64,000 nucleotides of DNA, taken from Planctomycetales bacterium 71-10 (GTDB lineage Bacteria; Planctomycetota; Planctomycetia; Isosphaerales; Isosphaeraceae). A program made the translations under genes and the position numbers. The notes beneath the pieces were generated by a model. The model had not been told where the DNA came from. It worked only from the letters and a program-made list of their open reading frames with translations, and ran no database searches. Where the stretch lies: assembly GCA_001898385.1 (NCBI GenBank), contig MKTT01000074.1, positions 1 through 64,000 on the forward strand. The letters are read 5' to 3'. Below, piece after piece: positions 35,521-42,714 of the stretch. The stretch's first letter is position 1; every line of letters starts with the position of its first letter.

Positions 35521-35694
35521 TCACTTCTTCGCCCCGCCCTTCTGGAAGGCGGTGGGGGGGCCCGATGGGGCCTTGGGGTCGGGGGGCGGGGGGTTCGCGG
35601 GGGCCTCGGGCTCCGCGCCGCAGCCGGCGGCCGCCGCGGCGGCCAGGCCGGCCGCCGCCATCAGGAACCGCCGCTTCGAAAGGTCGGTCGTCAT
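35521..35694 (-). CDS. 57-aa lipoprotein with Tat-like leader, downstream of a DUF1559 gene
   Basis: A short gene. The start ATG is at 35694. The leader S-K-R-R-F-L-M resembles a twin-arginine motif, and the hydrophobic core ends in A-A-A-G-C, a lipobox with Cys25. The mature 32 residues are Pro- and Lys-rich (A-N-P-P-P-P-D-P-K-A-P) with no fold signal. It starts 60 bases after the DUF1559 stop and is likely its partner on one transcript. Small lipoproteins of this kind commonly follow DUF1559 genes in planctomycetes. Function unknown. Confidence 0.65.
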   Translation of the reverse strand: MTTDLSKRRFLMAAAGLAAAAAAGCGAEPEAPANPPPPDPKAPSGPPTAFQKGGAKK

Positions 35695-35754
35695 GTCGGT
35701 CGTCCCTCCGGGGTGGGGGGCCGCGCCGACGTCGGCGCGGCCGCGCGATTCGAT

Positions 35755-36780
35755 TCAATAGGCGTCAGAGCCGATGACCTCGCCGCCGGCGATGCTGCCG
35801 ACGGCCTGCCAGGTCCGCGGGTTGACGGTGTCCTTGATGAACTTGCACGAGCCGTCCCCCAGCAGGACGTTCACGCCGCCCGGGTGACGGCTCCGCGCCG
35901 CGTTGAAGACGGGCGTCCCGCCGGTGCAGGGGGGCGCGTTCTTGATCCGCCATGAGCACCAGGGCTCCCCCTTGGCGTCGCCGGCCATGGCGTCGGGGAT
36001 CTTGGAGTTGGGCGGCGTGTAGGTCATGAACATCGCGCAGTTGTAGTCGTCGTTGAAGATGTCGCCGCGATGGTCGTAGTTCGGGCTCCCGGTGTTCGGC
36101 CCCATGATCACCTCGCCGCACAGGACCGAATTGCTCGACCCGTCGGTGAAGTCGCGGATGCCCATCGCGAGGTTCCCCTTGAATGGGGCCCCGGCGAACG
36201 AGGCCGTCCCCAGCGGCCCGGTGAAGGGGTCGCCGCTGGAATCGCCCGGGTACGTCACCGGCCCGCCGTTGCGCGTCCCGTTGATCGTGCTGGACTTCTC
36301 GTCCTGGAAGAAGTGGGTGTTCCCCCAGTTGACGACGATGCTCCCCTTGCCGCGCGGGTAGGGCGTGTCGGGTTCCTGGATCGACGGCGTGTCGCTGGGG
36401 CACTGGAACGACTTGATCGCCGTCCGGATGACCGTGGTGTTATCGGCGAAATAGAACGGCAGGCTGAAGTTCAGAGCGTTCTGGAGGTTGCCCTGCTCCA
36501 GGTAGGGCAGGATGCTGAACGCCCACGTCCGGCGGTTGTCGTTGTAGGGCGCGTAATTGTACGCCGACCCCATGCGGCCGATCGGGAACGTCCCGACGAC
36601 GTCGTGATAGTTGTGCATCGCCAGGCCCATCTGCTTGAAATTATTCACGCATTGGGCGCGGCGGGCGGCCTCGCGGGCCGCCTGAACCGCGGGGAGGAGC
36701 AGGGCGATCAGCACGGCGATGATGGCGATCACCACCAGCAGCTCGATCAGCGTGAAGCCTGACGGACGCGACCTCGTCAT
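35755..36780 (-). CDS. DUF1559 prepilin-like protein
   Basis: A 341-residue surface protein. The type IV prepilin leader [19 protein letters not shown] starts at residue 7, giving a prepilin-peptidase cleavage before Phe. The N-terminal hydrophobic helix is followed by A-R-R-A-Q-C-V-N-N-F-K-Q-M-G-L-A, the planctomycetal DUF1559 signature. The C-terminus has the family's H-P-G-G-V-N-V-L-L-G-D-G-S segment. Pairs of Cys may form disulfides. DUF1559 proteins are major planctomycete pseudopilins of unsettled function. It has a strong promoter (36971-36999) with a ~185-base leader and a small lipoprotein downstream. Confidence 0.92.
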   Translation of the reverse strand: MTRSRPSGFTLIELLVVIAIIAVLIALLLPAVQAAREAARRAQCVNNFKQMGLAMHNYHDVVGTFPIGRMGSAYNYAPYNDNRRTWAFSILPYLEQGNLQNALNFSLPFYFADNTTVIRTAIKSFQCPSDTPSIQEPDTPYPRGKGSIVVNWGNTHFFQDEKSSTINGTRNGGPVTYPGDSSGDPFTGPLGTASFAGAPFKGNLAMGIRDFTDGSSNSVLCGEVIMGPNTGSPNYDHRGDIFNDDYNCAMFMTYTPPNSKIPDAMAGDAKGEPWCSWRIKNAPPCTGGTPVFNAARSRHPGGVNVLLGDGSCKFIKDTVNPRTWQAVGSIAGGEVIGSDAY

Positions 36781-36970
36781 GGCGGCGGACCTCCTCGGCG
36801 AAAGGGAAACGCGGCGAGAGGGAAGGGCCGCGCGGGGCCGGAGCCGCCGCGCGGGCGAGCCGTGAAGGGACGCGGGGCGGCGCACGAGACCGCCCCGCGG
36901 CGTGCGATCGCCGGGCCGCCGCCCGGGCCGATGGGGCCGGGCGAGAGATGGGCCGGGCGCGACAACGGGG

Positions 36971-36999
36971 ACTATAGCCGCGGCCCGGCCCAACGCCAA
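36971..36999 (-). promoter_or_regulatory. Sigma70-like promoter of the DUF1559/lipoprotein operon
   Basis: On the minus strand: TTGGCG (36999-36994), a 17-bp spacer, TATAGT (36976-36971). The start of transcription near 36964 gives a ~185-base leader. Confidence 0.65.
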
Positions 37000-37032
37000 A
37001 CAAAAAACATATCGACGATCGTTTTTTGAAAA

Positions 37033-37046
37033 ACGAATCTATTCGT
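37033..37046. promoter_or_regulatory. Putative operator dyad
   Basis: Perfect 6-bp inverted repeat ACGAAT-CT-ATTCGT in an AT-rich island, 34-47 bases upstream of the minus-strand -35 box. It overlaps the end of an imperfect palindrome at 37020-37035. A regulator site is inferred. Confidence 0.35.
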
Positions 37047-37152
37047 GCACATGAAACCCGAGGTTGCGAGGCCCCGCGCCGGGGGGCGCCGCTGCAACCA
37101 TGCGCGGCGGCGGCGCGCCGCGGGGAGGCCGAGGATTGCGCGCGAGGTCGCG

Positions 37153-37182
37153 TTGAAACCCCGGCCCGCCGCCGATTATATT
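37153..37182 (+). promoter_or_regulatory. Sigma70-like promoter of the gene at 37250
   Basis: TTGAAA (37153-37158), an 18-bp spacer, then TATATT (37177-37182). A leader of about 60 bases precedes the ATG at 37250. Confidence 0.6.
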
Positions 37183-37249
37183 ATGGGGGACATGCTCGCC
37201 CGCCGACCGAGGACAGTCCCGAACGCGGGCCGCAGAACTGGAGCCCGCA

Positions 37250-37648
37250 ATGAGCCGCAAGAGCAAGGCCGCCGCCGTCGAGCCCGAAATCGTCGAGGAG
37301 GCCCCGGCCGAATCCGGCACCGACATATCCAACGCGCAAGCCGTGCGCAACGCCATGGCCGAGGGCCTGGACGACATCGACTCCATCGACGCCTATCTGC
37401 GCGACAACTACGGCAAGGACGTCCCCCGCCAGCAGATCTCCGCGTACAAGTCGCAGACCCGGCGCAAGGCCGGCGAGGCGCCGACGCGCCGGGGTCGGCG
37501 CCCCAGGGCCGCCGTCGAGGGCTACCTCGCCCCGCCGACCCGGTCGCAGAACGACGGCGACCTGATCGAGACCCTCCAGGCCCTCAAGCCGCTGGTCGCC
37601 AAGGTGGGCGTCGAGAACGTCAAGAAGCTCGCCGAGCTGCTCTCCTGA
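37250..37648 (+). CDS. Hypothetical protein with helix-turn-helix-like core
   Basis: A 132-residue cytoplasmic protein. The first ~25 residues are Lys/Glu/Ala-rich. The core (about 28-72) D-I-S-N-A-Q-A-V-R-N-A-M-A to S-A-Y-K-S-Q-T-R-R-K-A-G reads like three helices with a recognition-type helix, and a basic Arg-rich linker follows. The C-terminal ~35 residues, L-I-E-T-L-Q-A-L-K-P-L-V-A-K-V-G, are amphipathic and could dimerise. I do not recognise the family; a DNA-binding or RNA-associated role is a guess. The start has its own promoter and faces the DUF1559 gene across an AT-rich island with dyads, so it might regulate it. Confidence 0.7.
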   Translation: MSRKSKAAAVEPEIVEEAPAESGTDISNAQAVRNAMAEGLDDIDSIDAYLRDNYGKDVPRQQISAYKSQTRRKAGEAPTRRGRRPRAAVEGYLAPPTRSQNDGDLIETLQALKPLVAKVGVENVKKLAELLS

Positions 37649-37673
37649 CGTCGCCCCCCGCGAGGCGCGCGGA

Positions 37674-37705
37674 CGAGGCCGCCGGCGATCGCGCCGGCGG
37701 CCTCG
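37674..37705. terminator. Perfect 14-bp stem hairpin between convergent genes
   Basis: CGAGGCCGCCGGCG (37674-37687) pairs with 37692-37705; the 4-base gap is itself palindromic. It lies between the hypothetical gene (ends 37648) and alkaline phosphatase gene (ends 37727). Confidence 0.7.
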
Positions 37706-37726
37706 CGTCGCGGGGGCCCGGGGCGG

Positions 37727-39469
37727 TCACTTCGGGGCCGACAGCAGGCCCTCGGGCCGGTCGATCACCAGGTAGTGGCCGTGGTCGGACGAGACCAGCA
37801 GGACCGAGTCGTCCCAGTTGCTGTTCGTCTCGACCCAATGGATGATCCGCTTGATCGCGTCCTCGCCGCTGTGCACGGCGCCGACGGCCGTGTCCAGGTT
37901 GTTGGCGTGCAGGCCGAAGTCGACGTCGCCCGACTCGACGAAGAGGATGAACTTCTGGTCGGGCTTCGCCAGGACCGTCAGCGCGGCGTCGGCCATCTGG
38001 GCGAGCGTCGGCTGCGAGTCGAGCTGCTCCTTGGTGTAGGTGACGGCCTTGGCCTCCTCGCCGAGCTTCACCGGGTTGGGCGCCGGGTCGTAGTTGCCGT
38101 CGGCCGTCCGGAACGGCAGGTGGTCCAGGCCCTTGTCCCCGAAGAAGCCGAACAGGCGCGTCCCGTCCTTCGCGGCCCCTTCGGCGGCCTCCTTCAGCGC
38201 CTCGCCGCCGTTGACGCCGAGCTTGGTCTCCACCACCGTGTACTTGCCGCCGTTCTTCACGTCGATGGCCTTGCGGTCGGGGTCGGCCAGGAACAGGTTG
38301 CCCGCGACCGAGTTCTTCCCCTGCCGCTTGAAGTGTTGCGGCTCCATATTGATGCCGTAGCCCGTCCCGATGATCACGTCGAGCCCAGGCCGTAGCGGCG
38401 CGCCGCGCTTCTCCTGGATGACGCTCGGGATGCCGAGCATCGTCCGGGCGAGGTCCTGATAGTCGTCGCGATAGACGTTCTGGGCGTACATCCCGGCCGG
38501 CGAGGCGTGCGGGAACGGGACGCTCGTGACCACGCCCGCCTTCCAGCCCCGCCCCTGGAGGTCGTGGAACAGCGTCGGCACCGGGCGGCCGTCGTCGGCC
38601 ACGTTGATGCTGCTGTTATAAGACTTGACCCCGCTGACGATCTCCGCGGCGCTCTGCGACGAATCGGTGTAGGCGTGCATAATCCGGCCGACCGACTTCA
38701 CGCCCGCCTTGTCCTTCTCGTTGGCCGACTGCCCCTTGAAGTAGCCCGGGGCCTCCGGGCCGTGGGGGCCGAGGGTCCAGGGGTTCGGCCCGGCGATGGT
38801 GACGTCGTAGCCCCCCTTGAGGCTGGTCGAGGGGATCGTCACCGTCTGGGCGTCGACGTCCAGCTCGCTCTTGTCGTAGGTCGGGCTGGTGACGACCCAG
38901 CCGTACTGGGGGTTGGACCCCGGGGCGGCGTAGTCCTGGAAGATCAGGCCGGCGCCCTTCCCCTCGGTGTAGACCTTCTGCGACCTGGCGATGGCCGCGG
39001 CCTGGGTGGCGACCCAGTCCATGCCGTCGAACCAGACGATGAAGATGTGCTTGGCCCCCTTGGCGGCGGCCGATTCGAGCACCTTGCGGATCTCGCTCTG
39101 GTCGGCGTACTCGGCCTCGGGGTTGACGGTGTTCTCGGGGACGTAGCCGTAGATCGCCTTCAGCTTCTCCGGGTCGCGGTAGCTGCTGGCCGCCCCCATG
39201 ATGAGGCCCAGGTCGGCCTTGGTCCCCCAGGCGTAGACGGGGATCTGGCGGTTGGAGTGGCTGCCGTGGTTCGAGAAGACGTCGCCCGGCCCCTGCGACC
39301 CGAAGTGGTAGACGCGGTCCACCTTCTCGCCGGCGCGGGTCGAGTATTCCGTCTGGAGTTCCTTCAGGCGGTCCCCGGCCCGGGCCGTCCCGGGGAGGCC
39401 CCAGGCCGGCAGGGCCGACGCCAGCAGGGCGACGGCCGCCCGGACGGGTCGCGGAGCGTGTCGATTCAT
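37727..39469 (-). CDS. Alkaline phosphatase-family protein, exported
   Basis: A 580-residue phosphatase-fold protein. The signal peptide ends near residue 31 (GTARA). The nucleophile region is A-Y-T-D-S-S-Q-S-A-A-E, matching the T-D-S-A-x-S-A motif of PhoA with Ser in place of the usual Ala after the catalytic Ser. Further metal-site segments are I-V-W-F-D-G-M-D-W, V-E-S-G-D-V-D-F-G-L-H and S-S-D-H-G-H-Y, containing the Asp/His ligands. It hydrolyses phosphomonoesters outside the cytoplasm. It is larger than PhoA (~450), with an inserted ~130-residue segment around 150-280. Position near DUF1559 and glgC has no obvious meaning. Confidence 0.85.
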   Translation of the reverse strand: MNRHAPRPVRAAVALLASALPAWGLPGTARAGDRLKELQTEYSTRAGEKVDRVYHFGSQGPGDVFSNHGSHSNRQIPVYAWGTKADLGLIMGAASSYRDPEKLKAIYGYVPENTVNPEAEYADQSEIRKVLESAAAKGAKHIFIVWFDGMDWVATQAAAIARSQKVYTEGKGAGLIFQDYAAPGSNPQYGWVVTSPTYDKSELDVDAQTVTIPSTSLKGGYDVTIAGPNPWTLGPHGPEAPGYFKGQSANEKDKAGVKSVGRIMHAYTDSSQSAAEIVSGVKSYNSSINVADDGRPVPTLFHDLQGRGWKAGVVTSVPFPHASPAGMYAQNVYRDDYQDLARTMLGIPSVIQEKRGAPLRPGLDVIIGTGYGINMEPQHFKRQGKNSVAGNLFLADPDRKAIDVKNGGKYTVVETKLGVNGGEALKEAAEGAAKDGTRLFGFFGDKGLDHLPFRTADGNYDPAPNPVKLGEEAKAVTYTKEQLDSQPTLAQMADAALTVLAKPDQKFILFVESGDVDFGLHANNLDTAVGAVHSGEDAIKRIIHWVETNSNWDDSVLLVSSDHGHYLVIDRPEGLLSAPK

Positions 39470-39747
39470 CGCGCGTCGAGCCTTTCGTGTCTTCAGGTGG
39501 GGCGGGGGCGGCGACGTCGGTCGCCCCCGCGGGGTCGAGGATACCGGCGCGGCGCGAAGATCCCGGGAGGATCCCGCGGGGCCGCGTGGAGGAGGCCGGC
39601 GCGGCCCGCTCGCCAGTGTAACGGAGCCGGGCGGGTCACGCAGCGCCCGACGCGGGCGGTGGCCGGTTGGATCGGGCGGGCGGGCCGGTCAGAATGGGGC
39701 GACGGGCGCGACCGGGGGTCGGCGGCCCGCGGCTTGGAGGCGAGGCC

Positions 39748-40980
39748 GTGTATCGCGACGTCCTGGCGATCGTGCTGGCGGGCGGGAGGGGGTCGCGGCT
39801 CGACCCGCTCACGCGGGACCGGGCCAAGCCCGCCGTCCCCTTCGGCGGCATCTACCGCATCATCGACTTCACGCTCTCGAATTGCATCAACTCGGACATC
39901 CGGCGCATCCTGGTCCTCACGCAATACAAGGCCACCAGCCTCAACCGCCACATCGACCAGGGCTGGAACTTCCTCTGCCGCGAGCTGGACGAATACATCG
40001 AGGTCATCCCGCCCCAGCAGCGCATCGCCGAGACGTGGTATCAGGGGACGGCCGACGCCATCTATCAGAACGTCTACACCATCGAGAAGGCCGCCCCGCG
40101 CGACACGATCATCCTGGCCGGCGACCACATCTACAAGATGAACTACGCCCGCATGATCGACTTCCACCGCCAGAACAAGGCCGATCTCACCGTCGCCTGC
40201 CAGCCCGCCCCCCTGGAGGCCGCCCGCGAGTTCGGCGTCATGGGCGTCGACGCCGAGGGCCGCATCACCCGCTTCGTCGAGAAGCCCAGGGACCCGCCCC
40301 CCATGCCCGGCCACCCGGACCTCGCCCTGGCCAGCATGGGCATCTACGTCTTCAACACCGACGTCATGTACGAGCTGCTATTCCAGGACGCCGCCCGCGC
40401 CGAGGCCAGCCGCCACGACTTCGGCAAGGACGTCATCCCCCGCATGGTCGCCGACGGCATGCGCGTCTTCGCCCACCCCTTCCGCGACGAGAACCGCAAG
40501 ACCGCCGCCTACTGGCGCGACGTCGGCACGCTCGACGCCTTCTTCCACACCAGCATGGACCTCATCGCCGTCGACCCGATCCTCAACCTGTACGACCGCG
40601 ACTGGCCCATCCACACCTACCAGCCCGCCCAGCCCCCCCCGAAGTTCGTCCACACCGACGCCGACCGCCGCGGCTCCGCGTTCAGCTCGGTCGTCTGCCA
40701 GGGGGTGATCGTCTCCGGCGGGCAGGTCTACCGCAGCATCCTCTCGCCGGGCGTCCGCATCCACAGCTACTCGCTCGTGGAGGACTCGATCCTGTTCGAG
40801 GGCGTCGACGTCGGCCGCCACGCGCGGATCCGCCGGGCGATCGTCGACAAGCACGTCCGGGTCCCCCCGGGCTTCTCCATCGGCTGGGACCGCGACGCCG
40901 ACCTCGCCCGCGGCTTCGCCATCACCCCGGACGGCGTCACCGTCGTCTCCAAGGACGAGGACCTCGAACGGTTCGCGTGA
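39748..40980 (+). CDS. glgC: Glucose-1-phosphate adenylyltransferase
   Basis: Makes ADP-glucose from ATP and glucose 1-phosphate, the first step of glycogen synthesis. The 410-residue length fits bacterial GlgC. The nucleotide-binding loop V-L-A-G-G-R-G-S-R-L is at about 9-18, followed by K-P-A-V-P-F-G-G and the Y-Q-G-T-A-D-A segment. Later V-E-K-P-R-D and A-S-M-G-I-Y-V-F are GlgC motifs. The C-terminal part is a left-handed beta-helix with allosteric sites. The start is GTG 39748 because GGAGG ends 7 bases earlier. A terminator hairpin with a TTT follows at 40988-41009. Confidence 0.94.
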   Translation: MYRDVLAIVLAGGRGSRLDPLTRDRAKPAVPFGGIYRIIDFTLSNCINSDIRRILVLTQYKATSLNRHIDQGWNFLCRELDEYIEVIPPQQRIAETWYQGTADAIYQNVYTIEKAAPRDTIILAGDHIYKMNYARMIDFHRQNKADLTVACQPAPLEAAREFGVMGVDAEGRITRFVEKPRDPPPMPGHPDLALASMGIYVFNTDVMYELLFQDAARAEASRHDFGKDVIPRMVADGMRVFAHPFRDENRKTAAYWRDVGTLDAFFHTSMDLIAVDPILNLYDRDWPIHTYQPAQPPPKFVHTDADRRGSAFSSVVCQGVIVSGGQVYRSILSPGVRIHSYSLVEDSILFEGVDVGRHARIRRAIVDKHVRVPPGFSIGWDRDADLARGFAITPDGVTVVSKDEDLERFA

Positions 40981-40987
40981 CGGCTCC

Positions 40988-41009
40988 CGACGGCCGACGG
41001 CCGTCGTTT
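40988..41009 (+). terminator. Intrinsic terminator after glgC
   Basis: CGACGGCC (40988-40995), a 3-base loop, GGCCGTCG (40999-41006), then TTT. It lies 7 bases after the glgC stop and is one of the few hairpins here followed by a T-run. Confidence 0.7.
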
Positions 41010-41034
41010 CGGGCCATTTTCGGGCGACGACCGA

Positions 41035-41063
41035 TTGCCACCCCGTCGTCGCCCGCTTATCCT
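41035..41063 (+). promoter_or_regulatory. Sigma70-like promoter upstream of the Pro/Ala-rich and TPR genes
   Basis: TTGCCA (41035-41040), a 17-bp spacer, then TATCCT (41058-41063). The leader to the ATG at 41198 is about 130 bases. Confidence 0.6.
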
Positions 41064-41197
41064 GCCAGGTGAGCGCGTCTCCTCTCCCCGCGGGTCCCCG
41101 CGTCGACGTGGCTCAGTGCAGGCCCCCATGCCGCATCCCGCCGGCTGCGAGGGCCTCCGTCCGTCGACACGAATCCTCTCCTCAAGGAGCCGATGAG

Positions 41198-41545
41198 ATG
41201 CCTCCGCCCCTCTCCGCGTCGATCGTCCGCCGTTCCATGACGGGCGTCGCGGCCCTGTCCGCGACGGTCGCCGTGGCCGTGGCCGCCCAGGCCGTCGCCA
41301 CCTCCCCCTACGTCTATGGATATGGGCCCCAGGGCCTCGGCTACTACCTCGTCCCGACGGCCCCGGCGGCAGTCGCGGCCCCGGCGGCGGTCGCCGCGCC
41401 GGCCGCCCCCGCCGCCCCCCGGCTCACCGTCCCGTCGCAGCCGAGCCGGGCGACGTCCGGCGGCAGCGTCGGGCCGGGCGCCCGCAACTGGGCCACCGGC
41501 AACCGCGTCCCCTCGCACCGGCCCTGGCTCCGATCCCGGAGCTGA
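41198..41545 (+). CDS. Small secreted Pro/Ala-rich protein
   Basis: A 115-residue protein with a hydrophobic export signal (about 15-38, V-A-V-A-V-A-A-Q-A-V-A), then S-P-Y-V-Y-G-Y-G-P-Q-G-L-G-Y-Y, and a repeated Ala/Val/Pro segment (A-V-A-A-P-A-A repeated) ending with a basic R-P-W-L-R-S-R-S tail. It is likely an exported structural or wall-associated peptide; I know no family. AAGGAG lies 11-16 bases upstream of the ATG. A TPR protein gene follows 58 bases on, under the same promoter (41035-41063). Confidence 0.6.
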   Translation: MPPPLSASIVRRSMTGVAALSATVAVAVAAQAVATSPYVYGYGPQGLGYYLVPTAPAAVAAPAAVAAPAAPAAPRLTVPSQPSRATSGGSVGPGARNWATGNRVPSHRPWLRSRS

Positions 41546-41603
41546 CCGCGGCCCCGCGTCGATGGGCTCCGACCGATTCGCGAACGACGATGAAAGGGGA
41601 TCG

Positions 41604-42659
41604 ATGATGATACGTCCGAGATTTCTCTGGGCCGCGGCCCTGATGCTGGGCGCCGGCGCCGCGACGGCCGCCGACTGGAAGGCCGACCAGGACGCCGGCT
41701 GGAAGGCGTACAAGGAAGGCCGGATCGAGGAGGCCGAGGCGCTCCTGAAGTCGGCCGAGAAGGCCGCCCGCGAGTTCGGCGCCGCCGACCCGCGCCTGGC
41801 CGTCACGCTCGACCACCTGGCCTGGGTCTATTGCGCCGAGGGCCGTTGCGACGAGGCCGAGCCGCTCGCCAGGGAGGCCCTCGCCATCCGCGAGAAGGCC
41901 CTCCCCGGCGACGCCGCCGCCATGGCCGACTCGCTGAACACCCTGGCGGCCGTCTACGACGAGGCCGGCAAGCCCGCCCTGGCGAAGCCCCTCTACGTCC
42001 GCTGCCTCGCCGCCGCCGAGAAGGCCGACGGCGCCGAGAGCGCCGGCGTCGCCGCGGCGCTGGACAACCTGGCCGCCGTCGACCACGCCCTGGGCGACGC
42101 CGCCGAGGCCGAGTCGCTCTACAAGCGCGCCCTGGCCGTCCGCGAGAAGGTCGCCGGCGCCGATTCGGCCGACCTCTCCGCCACGCTCCACAACCTCGGC
42201 CTCCTCTACATCGACCAGAAGAAATACGCCGACGCCGAGCCGCTCCTGAAGCGGGCCCTGGCGATCAACGAGAAGGCCCGCGGCGCCGACCACCCCGAGG
42301 TCGCCGCCGCCCTCGAAACCCTGGGCTGGCTCTACGCCGTGCAGGGCAAGCCCGCCGAGGCCGAGCCCCTGCTCAAGAAGGCCCTGGCGCTTTACGAGGC
42401 CGACCTGGGCGCGGAACACGCCCACGTCGCCCGCGCGGCCGGCGAACTCGGCCGCGTCTGCCTGGAGCGAGGGCACCAGGACGAGGCCGAGTCCTGCTGC
42501 AAGCAGGCCGTCGCCATCCTGGAGAAGTCCGCCGGCGACCCCCGTGAACTCGCCGAGGCCCTGGACGACTACGCCGCCGTCCTCCGCAAGGCCGGCCGCG
42601 AGGCCGACGCCGCCAAGCTCGAAGCCCGCGCCGCCGGCCTCCGCAAGCCGGCCGAGTGA
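41604..42659 (+). CDS. Secreted tetratricopeptide-repeat protein
   Basis: A 351-residue protein with a signal peptide (W-A-A-A-L-M-L-G-A-G-A-A-T-A-A) and about seven 42-residue TPR_12/kinesin-light-chain-type repeats (about 30-345). Each has the form A-E-x-L-x-x-x-A-L-A-I-x-E-K with x-L-x-N-L-A/G-x-x-Y. Such proteins scaffold protein complexes. Two ATGs are adjacent; the first is taken. It lies 58 bases after the Pro/Ala-rich gene. The alternating acidic/basic faces suggest partner binding in the periplasm. Partner unknown. Confidence 0.82.
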   Translation: MMIRPRFLWAAALMLGAGAATAADWKADQDAGWKAYKEGRIEEAEALLKSAEKAAREFGAADPRLAVTLDHLAWVYCAEGRCDEAEPLAREALAIREKALPGDAAAMADSLNTLAAVYDEAGKPALAKPLYVRCLAAAEKADGAESAGVAAALDNLAAVDHALGDAAEAESLYKRALAVREKVAGADSADLSATLHNLGLLYIDQKKYADAEPLLKRALAINEKARGADHPEVAAALETLGWLYAVQGKPAEAEPLLKKALALYEADLGAEHAHVARAAGELGRVCLERGHQDEAESCCKQAVAILEKSAGDPRELAEALDDYAAVLRKAGREADAAKLEARAAGLRKPAE

Positions 42660-42666
42660 ATCGTCA

Positions 42667-42709
42667 CGCCGGCCCGGGGCGTCGCCGAAGCGAACGCCCC
42701 GGGCCGGCG
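42667..42709. terminator. Perfect 16-bp stem hairpin between convergent genes
   Basis: A 16-bp perfect stem (42667-42682 with 42694-42709) and 11-base loop lie between the TPR gene (ends 42659) and the beta-helix/PKD gene (ends 42715). It is the strongest of several such intergenic hairpins here. Confidence 0.75.
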
Positions 42710-42714
42710 CGGTA

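Larger units (their letters stand above)
36781..37249. other. 469-bp divergent intergenic region with AT-rich island and dyads
   Basis: No gene is supported. Between the two divergent promoters lies an AT-rich island (about 37000-37050) with an imperfect 16-bp palindrome around 37020-37035 and a perfect dyad ACGAAT-N2-ATTCGT at 37033-37046. Both dyads are close to the -35 of the minus-strand promoter and may bind a regulator. Confidence 0.6.
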
